Part shown: positions 1 through 13,142 of the stretch, piece by piece
Layout: each line of letters opens with the position of its first letter
How positions within the stretch are numbered: position 1 is the first letter of the stretch
DNA from: Liquidambar formosana
Taxonomy: Eukaryota; Streptophyta; Magnoliopsida; Saxifragales; Altingiaceae
Direction: 5' to 3'
DNA: 64,000 nucleotides
Assembly (NCBI GenBank): GCA_039720395.1
Contig: CM077833.1
Span: 18,599,133-18,663,132, forward strand
The notes under the pieces: generated by a model
What the model was told of the DNA's origin: nothing
The model's database searches: none
What the model saw: the letters and a program-made list of their open reading frames with translations, nothing else
Position numbers and translations under genes: made by a program

Positions 1-2092
1 ACACTGTGCCAACACCATCCCATTTTTCGTAATTTTTAGTAACAATTACATATTTTAACAAATTCACTTGTATATCCAAACTGGTCATGAATGCATTTTT
101 TTTTTTTTTTTGAACTCCTAATTTATCATAATTTTACTTTTTTCCCCACCCTCCCTCACTATCAGACTACCCTAATGTTTACTTTCAAAATTTAGGATAG
201 CGTCCTAAGGGGTGGTGGTTGATTTCAATTGTACTTTTCTCCTTTTTTGTTCTTCTGATTGTAATCTTTTTTTAGCCAAGAAAACAAAAAAATAGAAGTA
301 TACCAACCATTTTTATAATTTGTATTAATCAAAAATTATTTTTTATAATTGTTATACAGCCTGTGACATTTCTGCAACATTCTTGCCCTTTAGAGGTGGT
401 TAGTAGACATGGTAGCCCACCTCATCGAGGTTTAATAAAAAGAATAAGGTCTAAAACACGTTCACTCAGCTAGTTTAATTTGGTTTGGGTGTAGCCATAT
501 GAGATCGATTGAGATTGTCCCTTCCCACCCTGCATCTTTATTATTGTTAATAAAAAAAGAATCATTATATTCATTTTTAACTATATATATTTCTTGAGTT
601 GTCGACTTAACAACCCTTATCATACTTTAAGGATTATGGTAAACTATGTATAATTAGGTCTAGGTCTAGCTTGTAAGTCCTACCCACTTAACCCATCTTA
701 AAATAGAGATGAGTAATTAAAAAAACCCTTAGGTGATTTCAACTTTATTACTCAAAATATATATATTTTTTCTTCCAAAATATATTCAATATTTAATATA
801 TACCTGTACGGGGGTTTTACCCTATTGTGGATGAATAGTGATTGAACAGAGCTAAGACTTCACCATATGATAGACTTGCAAACAGTAAACACAATGTCAA
901 AGGGTGGCCGGAGTGGGTCCGGCCAAAACCTCTCCGACGATCTAGTTAGTCACCATTAGAAAGAGCAGGAGATGATGTTTTATAGGCTAGGGTTACTGTA
1001 CATACGTAAATTGTATTGCATCATGTTCTAGTTATGGGTCTATACGGACTGACTTGGGTTAGGTCAGATCTAACCAGGGTTGGCCCGTTAACCGTCTGAC
1101 CATAGTTAAATGGTTAACCTTAATTAGATGTAACTGCCTAACTAGGGTTCTGCTACCCATATTAGAAGGAGGTTTGCCTATTCTCGTTGTGTTTGGCTGA
1201 GTTGATCTGGATAGACCTTTAAGTCGGGTTGTAGAAGGTGTTGGCTTCTTCTCCCCGAACTAAAGCTATAACACCTGTATTAATAATAATGTTGAGCCTG
1301 TGTTGACTTTCGTACATGAGGTTGTCATGACCAGTTTGGGAACTTTCCACACAATACCAATGGAGAATATTACTTGATCTTTCAAACGAACCATCCAACA
1401 ATAAAACCTAGCTTAGTTCCTCACGTCCCTAGATTATGCCAAACATTCTACCTCAAGCATGCTAATTCTTTCCGCCTTTTTACAACGGGGGGAGTTTTAG
1501 ATTGGTCAAGTTACAGGAAAATCATTAAAGTACAATATAAAGTACTACTAACTTCCTAATAAAATATTACTAACTCAACTAAGAATGACTACTAACTAAA
1601 ATTATTTAACCTGTAACCCCACCAATCTATAATTCCCCCTTCTACCAAAGGTAGATACTAATCACAATCGCAACGTAACGATTGTTGCACACCATTAACG
1701 CTAACGTAAAAACCCAAAATGCATATATGAGTCAGACAGGCACGACTGAAATTAGGAATCCTCATCCAAGGAATGATCACGGGCTCTAAACATCACCTCA
1801 AATGAGGCCGGGTAGGGGACAAAAGTGCCAAACCTCATGTAGTGTATGGTCCTTCCATCCATGAGTGGGTGTCCTATCCACATTGCCTAAGCCAAAGGTG
1901 CTCTCGCGGTGCCAAACTTGTATTTTCCATCAATCAATCACAAGGATTAGGACTCGTCCAAATTCCTCACTGTCGTTTTTCCAACTTGGTTAAAGATAAG
2001 GCGATAAGTGTGTCCTAAACTTTTTGGACACTGATTCCCCATTTCCTTCCTATAAATGGGAATAGTGGAATACCTTCCCTAAAAGGACCATC

Positions 2093-2386
2093 TTACCCCA
2101 AATATAGTACGACTTTTGACTTTATTTGATAGCAACCATCCCACGCAATCATGGTGTGCGTTTCCATCACTGCCGGCCAAGCCATTTTTTCTAGAGGAAG
2201 AAGGTCCCCCTCATCCAAAGCCGTGAGATAGAATTTGAGACTTTGATCAGCGTTTACGAACCCACCCATGAAATAATTTTTTGATAAAGAAATGTAATTG
2301 TGACCTTTAAAGGATATTGTAACTATAAACTCAGAGCAATATTCTCCAAGGAAATGGACAATACACCCACGAACAAAAACTCTCAC
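2093..2386 (-). other. Unidentified 97-codon open frame, possibly a gene or transposon remnant
   Basis: An open frame with ordinary amino-acid composition, unlike the low-complexity frames around it. The N-terminal part contains VFVRG followed by hydrophobic and aromatic residues. The C-terminal part contains LDEGDLLPLEKMAWPAVMET, which reads like real folded protein rather than chance. I do not recognise the family. The VFVRG segment loosely recalls the start of plant transposon-protein domains, which is only a guess. No splice partners or homologous copies were found in the window. It could be a decayed exon or a remnant of a retroelement. Confidence 0.25.
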
Positions 2387-5029
2387 ATAGCCATTCTCTT
2401 TTCCATTATTAGGTATACTATTTCTTTCGGTCTTTCCCTTCCTCTAATACTACAGATACGCATCATAGTACACTAGCGAAGGAAAAGAGCAGCAAGGTGA
2501 TTATGAGTGGCAGAGAAAAACAGCTCTTGCTTAGCCAAATTTGACAAATTCAACAACCCCACTTATTACTCCTCCCTCTTCTTAGTTTCAAGTTTCGACA
2601 GAGAGATTCCATTTCTCCTCTCCAATTTTATATGTAAACCCAAATTTTAATGCCATAAGTACCCACCACAATCACATGCATGACATTCATGGGACCCACC
2701 TATTGATGTCTGATGCTGCATGTAGACCCTAACAGTGGGGTCCCACCAACTTGCGTATAAAAGATCAAATAGGGGAATTAATTTAGAAATTTTTTCCATT
2801 ATTAGTAATACTAATTGATACCCTTGTGAAAGCATTTTGGTATGTATAGGAAGGAAGAAGGCTTATTCTTGTATGGTTCAACCACTTCTTTGATTTAAAG
2901 GAAATGGTTTTGGGATGTGCAATAGAATATAAGGAGGGTTGGGTAGGGTAGGGTTGAGGTGAGATGATAGACTATACATATAAGGAGAAAAGAATCATCG
3001 TGGATGGTTCTAACGGGATCGCATGGTTAAAAATCATGCTAACTTATATATTTTTATCACGATAATCTGTCCATCGTGTGATCCGTCTGAAACGTTTGAC
3101 ACTTCATTTTCGTGTATATGTATATATATAATTTGCTAAGGTGAGGGATGGACTGGAGTGAAAGTCACGCAGCTAGGAAGCATTTGAGTGCAGATGAGGT
3201 TGTGGGGGGACAGAGGAAAAACAAGGCATTGGATATGATCGGTTGGGGAGACAAGAAAGCGGCTTTATCAAATGCATTGCCGGGTTTAGAGTGGGACATG
3301 TAACTTCCTTTACGACCTTTCCACCAAACGCTAAGCCCACACGCATCTCAACTGCGCATGGGAGGGAGGCCTACCTCCAATAAGAATGGTTGTGTACGAA
3401 TAATTATGAGATCACATATGCCATATAGTAACAAAATTCTCTCTTTATTCTTGATTTTTTTTTCTTAAACTAATCTAAGATTTTTCATTAAACAAATGAA
3501 ATCCAAATTTATCTTCTATATTTTAATAATTTTAGAATTATTTCCGAATATTATTTCTGAAATTCTAGATTTTGTCCGAATAATTATCAGATCACAGCAC
3601 ATCTTTCTTCTCAATTTAAAAATTGCATTGGATTTTCTACTCAGAACCCTTTCATAGAATTTTTTATTTTTTTTTTCTGAATTATTCTTGATATATATAT
3701 ATATTGAATAACTCTCGTATTACAAATTATTCCTATGATGAATAATTCCCGAATCTCGAATTTTTCAACGTGCTCTTAAGTATGCAATATATTATACGTT
3801 GCACATAATAAGTCATTTCAGCATCATGAGTTTAATTAAAAATATGTTAAAATAAATTCAAGCATATTAGTTAAAGATAAAGATGATTGATAATTTTAAG
3901 TAAAATATTGTTAAATGAGAAAGAATAATGAACGATGGAGCTTTGATTGACACGTAACATAATGATTAAACCATGTCGTATTTTATGATAAAATTTCAAG
4001 TGTGAAAATCCTATATGGTCTTCTAGCTAATGATGAGTTACGTCAATACACTTGTGAGAGTGTCTTTATCATAGTTTTTCTCACTGAAAAATCCCACCTT
4101 ATGTAGAGTAAATTGGATAAGGAAGAGGCGGGTTCCACTTAAGAGGCTATTACCAAAGTGCTCTTTATCTCAATCCGAGACAAATGTCCCATGGCCTAGC
4201 CACGGGCCACGGGTTCTTGTCAACCATGATTTTTCATGGCAAAAAAGTCAATATATGCCTGTATCACATTGGGAGCTATAGTGTGCATGATTCAATTGAA
4301 AAATAACAGTGTGAAGTTAATTTCAAGTTGCAACTTTGGTCCGTATAATTAAAGGAAAGATAAGGATGAAAAAATCTAGCATGAGTTGATGAGGATTTTT
4401 TATAGTAGAACCCTAGCTATTAGGGAGTTTTATCAAATGTCAAAGCCTCAAAGGAGGGAGCACGCACAATGTATATGCTTCTAGCCTTACTTATAGCTTT
4501 TTATTAGTCCTTTTCCTCTATCATATAGTTCAAAAAAAAAAATTATTATGAAAAATATAATGAGTGCAGGATGAAAAAAATAGCACCGGAAAGCATTTTC
4601 GCTACAAATAAGAGCTAGAATAAAAAGGTTAACACTATCCGGGGCAATGTTTGACTCGATCAAGGGTGGAGTGAGGGGTGCAAGGCAAGTCATGTGATGC
4701 TCTTCATGTAATAAAAATTTATAAATTTCTCTATACGTTTTACATATGTATATAAATTTTTCCGTTATGATTTTTCTTTTTGTGTCTCTCGACATTTGTT
4801 TTATCATTTTTGACATATATACCCCTTGAAAATATTTTGTGCAATCCACATCTTATATATTTTGCCACACCCAGCATATTGGCCTCCTATTAGCTTGATA
4901 AGAGAGTAGGTGCTCTGCATCATAGTCCATAGAGTACACTATATTATAATATTTTTTTTTAAGAAAAGAAATATGAATTTATAGATCCATTGTCTATTGA
5001 TGAGGGATATATTTAGTATCAGACCTAGA

Positions 5030-5182
5030 CAGGTCAACACGCGTTGATATAAGTTATATCAGTACCATACATTGAGGGTTATATCTCTTGCATTGACCTA
5101 ATGTATCCTTTAATCTACTAATATACAATGTATAACTTCCAATAAAAGTGTTGATATAAATTATATTAACATGTGTTTATTT
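5030..5182. repeat. Palindromic GTTGATATAA repeat, copy 1 (family C)
   Basis: About 150 bp that starts with GCGTTGATATAAGTTATATC and ends with the near inverse GTTGATATAAATTATATTAAC. Related copies lie at about 12950-13070, 13160-13312 and 29935-30062. All share the segments GTTGATATAAGTTATATCA and a CATTG-centred middle. The self-complementary ends suggest a small MITE, but I could not fix a target duplication. Confidence 0.45.
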
Positions 5183-5629
5183 AATCATTATCTTATTTAG
5201 TGTTTAGTATGTACAACATAAATGCAAGGAGTTTTTAATATATAAAAAATGCATGGAGTTGGTAAGCATATTGAAAGAGCAAGGTGGTAGCATGTGATAG
5301 GAAAGTGTAATTCACGCGCAAAAATATCATTCATGGAAGAGTATTTGTCTCAGAAATTTTAATGGAACAGAGGCCTACTACTAACCATCATGACGTGTCC
5401 CCACTCTCGCACGCCGGCTTCCTATCCATACATACACCACCACATACATACATCCATCTTCATCATCCCATCGCCATTCCACTTGGCCACGTCGTTGTGA
5501 CGCCATTATTAGCTACATTATAATGGGCCGCCCTTTTGAAATTATAACTTTTTTCGATCACCATATCAGTTGTCTTGGGCTGGGCCTTCGGGCTGTTGTC
5601 TATTAACTTATAACAAATTTAAAAAAATA

Positions 5630-6170
5630 GGGTAAATTACACTTAATCATTCAAAATTTGAGTCAAGTTTCACTTTAGAGTCTAAAATTTAAATTGTGTC
5701 AATTCAGTACCTAAATTATTAATTGAGTTGCAGTTGGGGTTGTGAAAATTTTCTATATTTTTCCTACTTTGCCCCTTCTATGGGTTTGAAAACCTTATTT
5801 TACCCCTATCAACAACTAATAAATTTTTATATTTTAATTAAATCTAAATCAGTCTTATTTTATTTCTCTCTCTATATTACCTCTATCAACATCTAATAAA
5901 CATTTATATTTTCCATTTACAAAACACAAATCTGACGGTAGAGTGATTCAAATTTGATTAAAATGTAAAGATTTATTAAATGTTGATAGGGGTAAAATAG
6001 AGTCTTTAAACTCATAAAAATGGCAAAGTAGAAATAATACAAAAAAATTTGAGGGTAGAACCCAAATTGCAATTCAACTAATAATTCGGGTACTGAATTG
6101 ACACTATTTAAACTTTGGACCTTAAAATAAAACTTGACCCAAGCTTTGGACCTTTAAATGCAATTTACCC
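5630..6170. mobile_element. Fold-back Mutator-type MITE (GGGTAAATTAC ends)
   Basis: The element begins GGGTAAATTACAC and ends GCAATTTACCC. The inverted repeat continues far inward: CAAGTTTCACTTTAGAGTC and TCAATTCAGTACC on the left match the inverted ACTGAATTGACAC and AAAACTTGACCC on the right. The centre (for example CCCCTATCAACA against TGTTGATAGGGG) is also complementary, so nearly all 541 bp can fold back. The flanks are AAAAAAATA and TAAAAAATA, an 8-of-9 match consistent with a Mutator-type 9-bp duplication. No coding capacity. Confidence 0.7.
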
Positions 6171-6268
6171 TAAAAAATATATCAAAATGCTATTTTTTTT
6201 TCTTAATATGTTTTTTTGGCTTAATTTCTGAAGCATAGCTGAGCTTCATCAATTGAAGTCGATCCTTA

Positions 6269-6509
6269 TGTTGGAAAATAATAGAGTAGATGCTACTGTA
6301 TAAAATAAAACTAGTATAAAAATTGCAGAAATACAAACAGTGTCGGTTGAGGCGTGTACAAGGCACTGTCTCATGCGCACGTGGGGACTCCCTACATCCC
6401 ACCACATGACACCATATATAATAAGTGAGATACTATATAAGCCCACTAAAATTCTTTCAAGAAAAACTTTGGATTTTTGAAATACTTATTTTATACTTAA
6501 AATACAACA
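6269..6509 (-). repeat. Copia LTR, left copy (3' LTR)
   Basis: 241 bp, TGTTGG to CAACA. It matches the copy at 10424-10664 at all but about three positions by eye. Preceded by the target duplication CCTTA. Short AT-rich open frames inside it are part of the LTR, not genes. Confidence 0.85.
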
Positions 6510-7079
6510 ATCCCCACATATTTCAAAAATACAAAAAGAAAGAAAGGAGCGTGAGAACTTAATGCATCGGTTATGGTGTCTTTTGGACTATGAACCAAAC
6601 CTAGGATATGTAAGCAGTGACCCACAGAAAACTGGTGAAATATAAAATTTCTATGAACCAAAATTTCTTAGCGTGAATCAATCAACTTACAACCCACATC
6701 CAATTCTCGAATTCTGAGTTCTTCTGATCTGGGTGGCACGAATAGGCCATGCGCCATACCTGGAAATTCATGAATGCTCTAGAGAACCTGCCCAAGTTCT
6801 CATAGGAAGCGGCCCCACTTCCACATTCATATAGGTGGATCCATCAAGTGTGCACTACAACTAAACACACCACCCAACAAGGACTATGGAATCCATTAAG
6901 AGTTAAAACTCAACCTTTACACGTTGCAGTTTGCACTATCTACACCATAGGAAGGGACTCTCAAAATATTATAAAATTGATAGTGCACTCTAAGCCAACC
7001 ATTGACTTGTTGTTACCCATATGAACCTAATTCCTGGGATCTCCATTCATATAGGTTGGGTTACCATCACTGTTGACCC

Positions 7080-7718
7080 TTTGTTATAGGCATTAGTCCC
7101 ATTCCCCTCGATGTATTACTCACTAGATTTCTACCCAGTGGTTTTGTCAGAGGATTGGCCAAATTCAACTCTGACCTCACAAAGTCAAGGGATATAACCC
7201 CATCACTAAGCAATTGCCTCACTATGTTATGTCTTAGGCGTATATGCCTACTCTTCCCATTATAGGATTTACTCTTAGCTTTGGCTATAGTAGCCTAGCT
7301 ATCACAATATAGAGACACGGATGGAGCTGGTCTTGTCCAGATAGGAATATCTGTTAAGAGGTTTCTGAGCCACTCAGCCTCTGTACCTACCTTCTCTAAA
7401 GCAATGAACTCAAACTCCATAGTAGACCGAGCTGTGCATGTTTGCCTGGTAGACTTCCAATATACTGCACCTCCACCAAGTGTAAACACATAATTGCTAG
7501 TAGATTTTGTTTCATCTGAATCTGAAATCCAGTTAGCATCACAATACCCTTCTAATATAGAAGGAAAACCATTATAAAATAAACCATAATAAATAGTTCA
7601 TTTCAAATATCGAAGTACTCTATACAACGCAGTCCAATGATCTCTACAAGGATTATGAGTATATTTACTCAATCTACTAACAACATATGCAATATCAGGT
7701 CGAGTACAATTTGTTAAC
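7080..7718 (-). pseudogene. Copia polyprotein remnant: end of reverse transcriptase and RNase H
   Basis: Read on the minus strand, the fragment begins with the C-terminal reverse-transcriptase motif [15 protein letters not shown]. It continues through [16 protein letters not shown] and the RNase H region ([10 protein letters not shown], then [12 protein letters not shown] where Copia elements usually have a STAE(S)EY-like motif). It ends with RHIRLRHNIVRQLL and ANPLTKPL. These motifs are typical of Ty1/Copia RNase H and the polyprotein tail. The frame is broken by at least two stops, one in the tether before the YCDANW block and one after LYCDS. Upstream pol sequence ends abruptly near 7718, where unrelated AT-rich DNA begins. 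It cannot encode a working enzyme. Confidence 0.85.
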
Positions 7719-7719
7719 C

Positions 7720-7835
7720 CCCACTATTTGTGGATTTAAAGAAATATATCCACATCTGCAATATAAAATATTTATATCTTCTCTAAAAATAAGAGATCAA
7801 CACATGATATATATATTGAGAAAAATTCTATAACT

Positions 7836-7894
<59 letters not shown>

Positions 7895-10420
7895 ACATTA
7901 AAGAATGCCCCCACAGCTCAAAATATAAAACTCCTTTATGCACCAATTCATTCTGAACACATAAGATAAGAAAATATTCACCTTTTCATAAATGCATGTA
8001 TCCAAGTAGTCCATAAAAATCATCCAAAATTAACATTTTTATAATTTTCTCCAGTAAAGCCTTAATCCCATCTAATTTGGATTGACAATTTAGTTGTAGA
8101 AGGCTTAGTCAAAATTAAACCAAAAACATGCATTCTCACATTCAAGTATACATTCAAGTATGCCACCATAATTCAAAATATAAATATTTATTTATCGGGC
8201 TAATGTATTTACAAAGATGAACCAGTACAATTTTAACCCAGGTAAGCTTTATGAGTTATGACACTCTCTCAATCACTTCAAAATAGTGACCCAACATCTA
8301 AAATAAAATGGTAGCATAAGATATGATAGTCCAGAATAATATTGAGCTAGAAAAATAAGGGATAGATACAAAACGAATAAAGAGTTTAAAATTAATTTTT
8401 AATATACCTCAATTGATCAAGCTCTAAACACCCAAATGATCAATATTCAGTAACTCAAGTGTTGGTGCAGTAGTATATACTATGTATGGATAATAAACAC
8501 ATTCCTTAGGTTGAAATAAAAAGGTCATAAAAAGGTAACCACACATATTATATGCAACATTACCACCAGGTAAATAAATGGTATAACACTGTATTCATAG
8601 CCATTTTTCATCACTAGTATCAACGGCTAAGAACGACAGTCATTGTCTATTAAAGTCTGCAAATGTTAATAGCATTAAAGCATAACAATATGATAATGCA
8701 CCAACGGCTCAAAAAATAAATTAACATAATAACAAAAGACCGTCTATTGACTAAAAGCAATATCTTCCAATATTACTAAAATGCTGATGACCAAATATAT
8801 ATATCACAAACCTTCAAACATAACACATGGGTGAAAGAACAAGTGATCGTTTGGTATCAAAGTATGTACATACATAACACAATGAAAAATTGCTAGTAAC
8901 GCACCAAATTAAAAGAGATTAACTCCAGCCATTATCAGCAATAAAAAACCAAACATTTAAAGCAATATATAAAGGCTAAAAATAATAGTCACCAGCCATA
9001 ATCAACTCCAAAAAACAATGGCTATACACTACATGTAAAGCCTATTTATCACCTCCAATCGGTTAGAACTGCATCCGTCAAAAACATGCTATTCTAATGG
9101 AAACATAAAAAATATAATAGTGTAGAATTTTCTTTTTCTTTCTTTCTTTTTTTTTTTTTTTTAAAAAGAATTCAGTAGACATCTTTTTTTTTTTTTTTCA
9201 ATATAATCCATCTAACTCATCAATAATAAAAATTCACATATATTCAAAATATATTATGGATATAAAATTATTTACTGTTGCTTGGTCTCTAAATATTAGT
9301 TTTTAAGTTTCAGCATAGAAGATAACTTTTGGGACTGATGGGTTTCATACCCAACTGCAGGCCAAAACACCACATGCTTAATAAATAAATGGAGATTATT
9401 ATCAGATTTTCTAAGACTCTTAGAAATAATAACTCATAAAATTTTTAGCAACAATTTCCTTCCATGGCTAACCATATATTATCATCATATAAAATTTAAA
9501 ACACATACCCAAAAATGCATAAGTTATATAATATTTCACACAAAAAGAAAGAGATCTACACCAGGTTCTTCTTTCCATTATTCTCATGGACAAAATAAAT
9601 ATTCTAAAAAATATGAGAAATGGATAACAATTCATAGACAATAAATGAATAGCTTAACCACGCACTAAACAAGATATAAAAGATTCATTTTGTGTAAATT
9701 TCTTTCCCTCAAATACTCCTCTGTTCTATGAACTGAGTGGTGGCCCATATATTTTAATACGATTCCTTGGTCCTTGAATCTCTATCTCTTATCTTTAAGG
9801 ATACTAGCATTGTGCGGCATTCTAGAATTACCATTTTTTTGTTTATTTTAATTTTAGCATAATTTAAAACAAGCTATCAAATTCTTAATAGCCTGGGATT
9901 CTTAGAAATAAGAATTCATATGACCAAATGGTAACATAATAATATATAAATACTCACACCAAATGTTCAAACACGAAACTTTAAACTTTGATTCATGTAA
10001 CTAAATAAAATGCCTGTTAGTAAAATCAAAGTTGCATATATTATTCTAGATATGCTCTCACTTGGGCAACAATATAACAAATCAGTATCATCTAAAATAT
10101 TCATCTTGATATTATCTGTGAGATGTTAAAAAAAAAAAAATAACAAATCACAAGTATAGCGCATAAAAAGAGAACTATTCCTTCATATATACGAATTATA
10201 TGAATAATAGTATGAATAAATTTAATTGTAGCCAATCTAAAATGAATCCTATAGAAATGGTCTATAAGACTATCATTTTAGAAATAACAATACCAGTTCT
10301 ATTTTTTTTTTTTTTTTTTTTTCATTTTTAGGTCACTCACTAGGACATGGAAATCATAGATTTGAGATGATATCTCTATCCCCAGTTATAGTAGCAGCAT
10401 CCATGAAGAACTACTCTTAA
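7720..10420. other. AT-rich interior of the Copia element, unidentified
   Basis: About 2.7 kb of AT-rich sequence between the broken pol remnant and the inner LTR, with an (AT)n tract at 7838-7891 and several poly-T runs. I recognise no protein, RNA gene or transposon termini. It may be replaced internal sequence or an older nested insertion. Confidence 0.5.
7838..7891. repeat. (AT)n microsatellite
   Basis: About 54 bp of uninterrupted AT dinucleotides. Confidence 0.95.
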
Positions 10421-10423
10421 GAT

Positions 10424-10664
10424 TGTTGGAAAATAATAGAGTAGATGCTACTGTATAAAATAAAACTAATATAAAAATTGCAGAAATACAAACAGTGTCG
10501 GTTGAGGCGTGTACAAGGCACTGGCTCATGCGCACGTGGGGACTCCCTACATCCCACCACATGACACCATATATAATAAGTGAGATACTATATAAGCCCA
10601 CTAAAATTCTTTCAATAAAAACTTTGGATTTTTGAAATACTTATTTTATACTTAAAATACAACA
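10424..10664 (-). repeat. Copia LTR, inner full-length copy
   Basis: 241 bp, near-identical to 6269-6509. The flanking base pairs do not match CCTTA, so this copy is internal to the insertion rather than its edge. On the minus strand, the sequence just past it (ATCTTAAGAGTAG) does not show the usual plant Copia primer-binding site. Confidence 0.85.
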
Positions 10665-10714
10665 ATACTTTAGTTCCTGTCTCCTTAGAACTCAAGGATA
10701 CAGATGTACGAGCT

Positions 10715-10825
10715 CCACCACATGACACCATATATAATAAGTAAGATACTATATAAGCCCACTAAAATTCTTTCAAGAAAAACTTTGGATTTTTGAAATA
10801 CTTATTTTATACTTAAAATACAACA
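10715..10825 (-). repeat. Copia LTR, truncated outer copy
   Basis: 111 bp matching the CCACCACATGACACC to CAACA portion of the LTR, with about one difference. A 50-bp spacer separates it from the inner copy. It is followed at once by CCTTA, the target duplication that matches the left side of the element. Confidence 0.85.
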
Positions 10826-10830
10826 CCTTA

Positions 10831-11724
10831 TTCAACTCAAGAATTAGTTCTAAATCCAAATAAGGCCAACTTGTTGTAATTTTGTTTCTTTTATTTAATT
10901 TTTTGTCTCTTTTACCCTCTTGTGAAAATATGATATTTTTTTATGACGAGTAAACCCTTTAAGCAAACTCGGTATAATCCGTTGTCGATTGAAAATTTTC
11001 AAAAATAGAAGCTGGATAGCTATTAGGATTTTTCAAAAACTTCAAACAAATCAATAAAATATGCAAAACCATGAACACATTCATCATCAAGTTAAGGACA
11101 AAAATGCTACAAATTGGACCAAATTAAATAAAGGTCCATAAGGCTACAAGTGTCCCCTCCAAAAAGGAAGGAAAAATAGAAATGATGATGGAAGATGAAG
11201 AGATATTGAAAATATGAATAATGGAGCATAGCTGGATCCATGATGGAATACTATGTATGAAGAAGATGATGAAACCAATTAAAAAAGATAGATAATGAAC
11301 TGAATTGCTGGATCTCTTCAATTTTATTTTGTTTTTTTTAGCCCAAAAGATATTTATAAAAATGTGCAGATATTGCGGGATGCTGCCACGGCAAGTGCCC
11401 CCATGGTCCGACAGTGGGTGGGTCCAATATCTTGCCAAAAGAAGGAAAACATACACACCTCCAAAATTCTGTCCATTAACTCACCAACAAAAACGTAAAA
11501 ATGATTTATGCCCTTTAATGATGCAATTCCTCACGAGTCTCACAAAATCTGGCCGTCATCATGTAAATGTACCCCCCAAAAATAAAAAAAAAAAACAATT
11601 TATTGAGTATAATCGATAAATATATCTAATTTTTCATAAAGAGCAATACTAGGTATATTGATTATTGATTGTGGAAGTTTTGATCATTTAATTAGCATAT
11701 TCTTTTTCATATGTTTTATCTATA
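10831..11724. other. Intergenic DNA, no feature seen
   Basis: Mixed AT-rich sequence. Two overlapping open frames near 11124-11619 are low in information and unlike any family that I know. No repeat termini were found. Confidence 0.5.
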
Positions 11725-12575
11725 CTAGATATAGCACACGTGCGTTGCACGTGAATATTTTTAAATAATATTAGTTTTTTTTTTTTCCACTAATCTATGT
11801 ATTTTTGTTTAGATATGCCTGCAATGGAAAATTGATTTTGAGGGGTTCTTCATGTATTTAAAGGACATCCTTTTTGGGTTTCATACATCCTTTTTGGGTT
11901 TCGGTTGGAACTCTTGAGGTATGTATTGTATTTTGTTCCTCGGTTTAATGAGTCTAAACGGTTTCTCAGAACCATGGGTATTTCGTTTCGAATGATTTTT
12001 CTTTCTTTAATTACAGTATCTATTATGATTATAAATTCATTTATCTAACTTATAAATTCATCAAAAATCAAACTTATTCTCTAACAATACCATATATATA
12101 TATTATAATTTGCAGAGCAAAACTTACCAGAGAATGGAGAAGTCGCCGTTAACCAGATAAGGGAAGGGAGAAGTCGCAGCTACTCTTGATGTCGTAGCTA
12201 CTCTTGATGGAGAAAGTAAAATTTACAATCCGGCTATTTATATATTATATAGGAATTATAGTTTCCGTTTCTTTTGAATTCCTATTTGTGTTTTATATAT
12301 TAAGGTATGTGTTTTAGAATATATTAAAGTATGTGTTTTATAATTATAGTTTCCATATTCCTATATATTTCTATTTATTATATAAGAATTATAGTTTCCG
12401 TTTCCTTTGAATTCCTATTTGTGTTTTATATATTAAGGTATGTGTTATAGAATTACTATATTTCCTATATATGCAGAAGGGTGTGTAGTTGCGTATTTAA
12501 ATATTAAAATAAGGGTATATTAGTCAATCAAAAGTTTTTCTTACATTCATCTTTTTATAGGTAGTATAGTATAGA
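11725..12575 (-). mobile_element. Non-autonomous Helitron 1
   Basis: On the minus strand it begins with TC (TCTATACTATACTACC) after an A. It ends with the hairpin CACGTGCAACGCACGTG, a short spacer and CTAG, followed by T. These are the classical Helitron marks: a TC start, a 3' hairpin then CTRR, insertion between A and T, and no target duplication. Length 851 bp. Inside are several degenerate repeats of the AAACACATACCTTAATATAT type and a tandem 21-bp repeat near 11865-11905. No RepHel gene is present. Confidence 0.75.
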
Positions 12576-13099
12576 TATATATATATATATTATTATTATT
12601 ATTACGAGTACTTTTTTTTTGGTTGTTGTTGTATTGGGATGGTGAAAATAAAGTTACATAGAATATCGGCTGGTCGGAAAACATGAAGGGCTTTGCCAGA
12701 AAGCAGGGAAGGAGAGAGGGAAAGCTTTAAAGAGGAATGTAAGTTGGAGAAAAGTGTTATTTCTATCCAATGGAAAAAAAAAAAAAAAGGAAAAAAAAAA
12801 AAAGAAAGAAAGGAAAATGGCTAAATAATACTACATAACAATTATATGAGCAGCATGAATCCTTAAAAGTGTTGAACACGTGGTAATCATAGAGAATGCC
12901 ACATTGCCCAATCAAAGGGACTTCCTCCTTTTTGGTCGAGAGGCAAATATTACACTTCGTGCGTTAGTGAGATACAAGGTAACGTTAGGCCAATGTATCA
13001 AGTATAACTTCTAATGCATAATACTTATATAAGTTAAATGAATATGTGCTAACTTGATTGGAACTACTCTGATAATAACTATTATTTTTATGACACATG

Positions 13100-13142
<43 letters not shown>

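Larger units (their letters stand above)
1..5629. other. Gene-poor AT-rich intergenic DNA
   Basis: I see no gene that I can support here. The stretch is AT-rich, with many short poly-T and (AT)n runs. Around 880-1560 lies a more GC-balanced block with a repeat-like look, but I found no clear termini. At 2093-2386 on the minus strand there is a 97-codon open frame that I do not recognise (listed separately). A palindromic repeat copy sits at 5030-5182. The rest shows nothing beyond simple sequence. Confidence 0.5.
6269..10825 (-). mobile_element. Copia LTR retrotransposon, non-autonomous, with three LTR copies
   Basis: A full LTR at 6269-6509, another full LTR at 10424-10664, and a truncated third copy at 10715-10825. 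The outer ends are bracketed by the 5-bp repeat CCTTA at 6264-6268 and 10826-10830, so the whole stretch behaves as one insertion. Each LTR runs TGTTG to CAACA in either orientation. Only the 3' end of the Copia polyprotein is recognisable (7080-7718, minus strand), which sets the orientation. The interior from 7720 to 10420 is AT-rich, lacks recognisable gag, protease, integrase or reverse transcriptase, and includes a long (AT)n tract. The element would depend on proteins supplied in trans. Confidence 0.8.
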
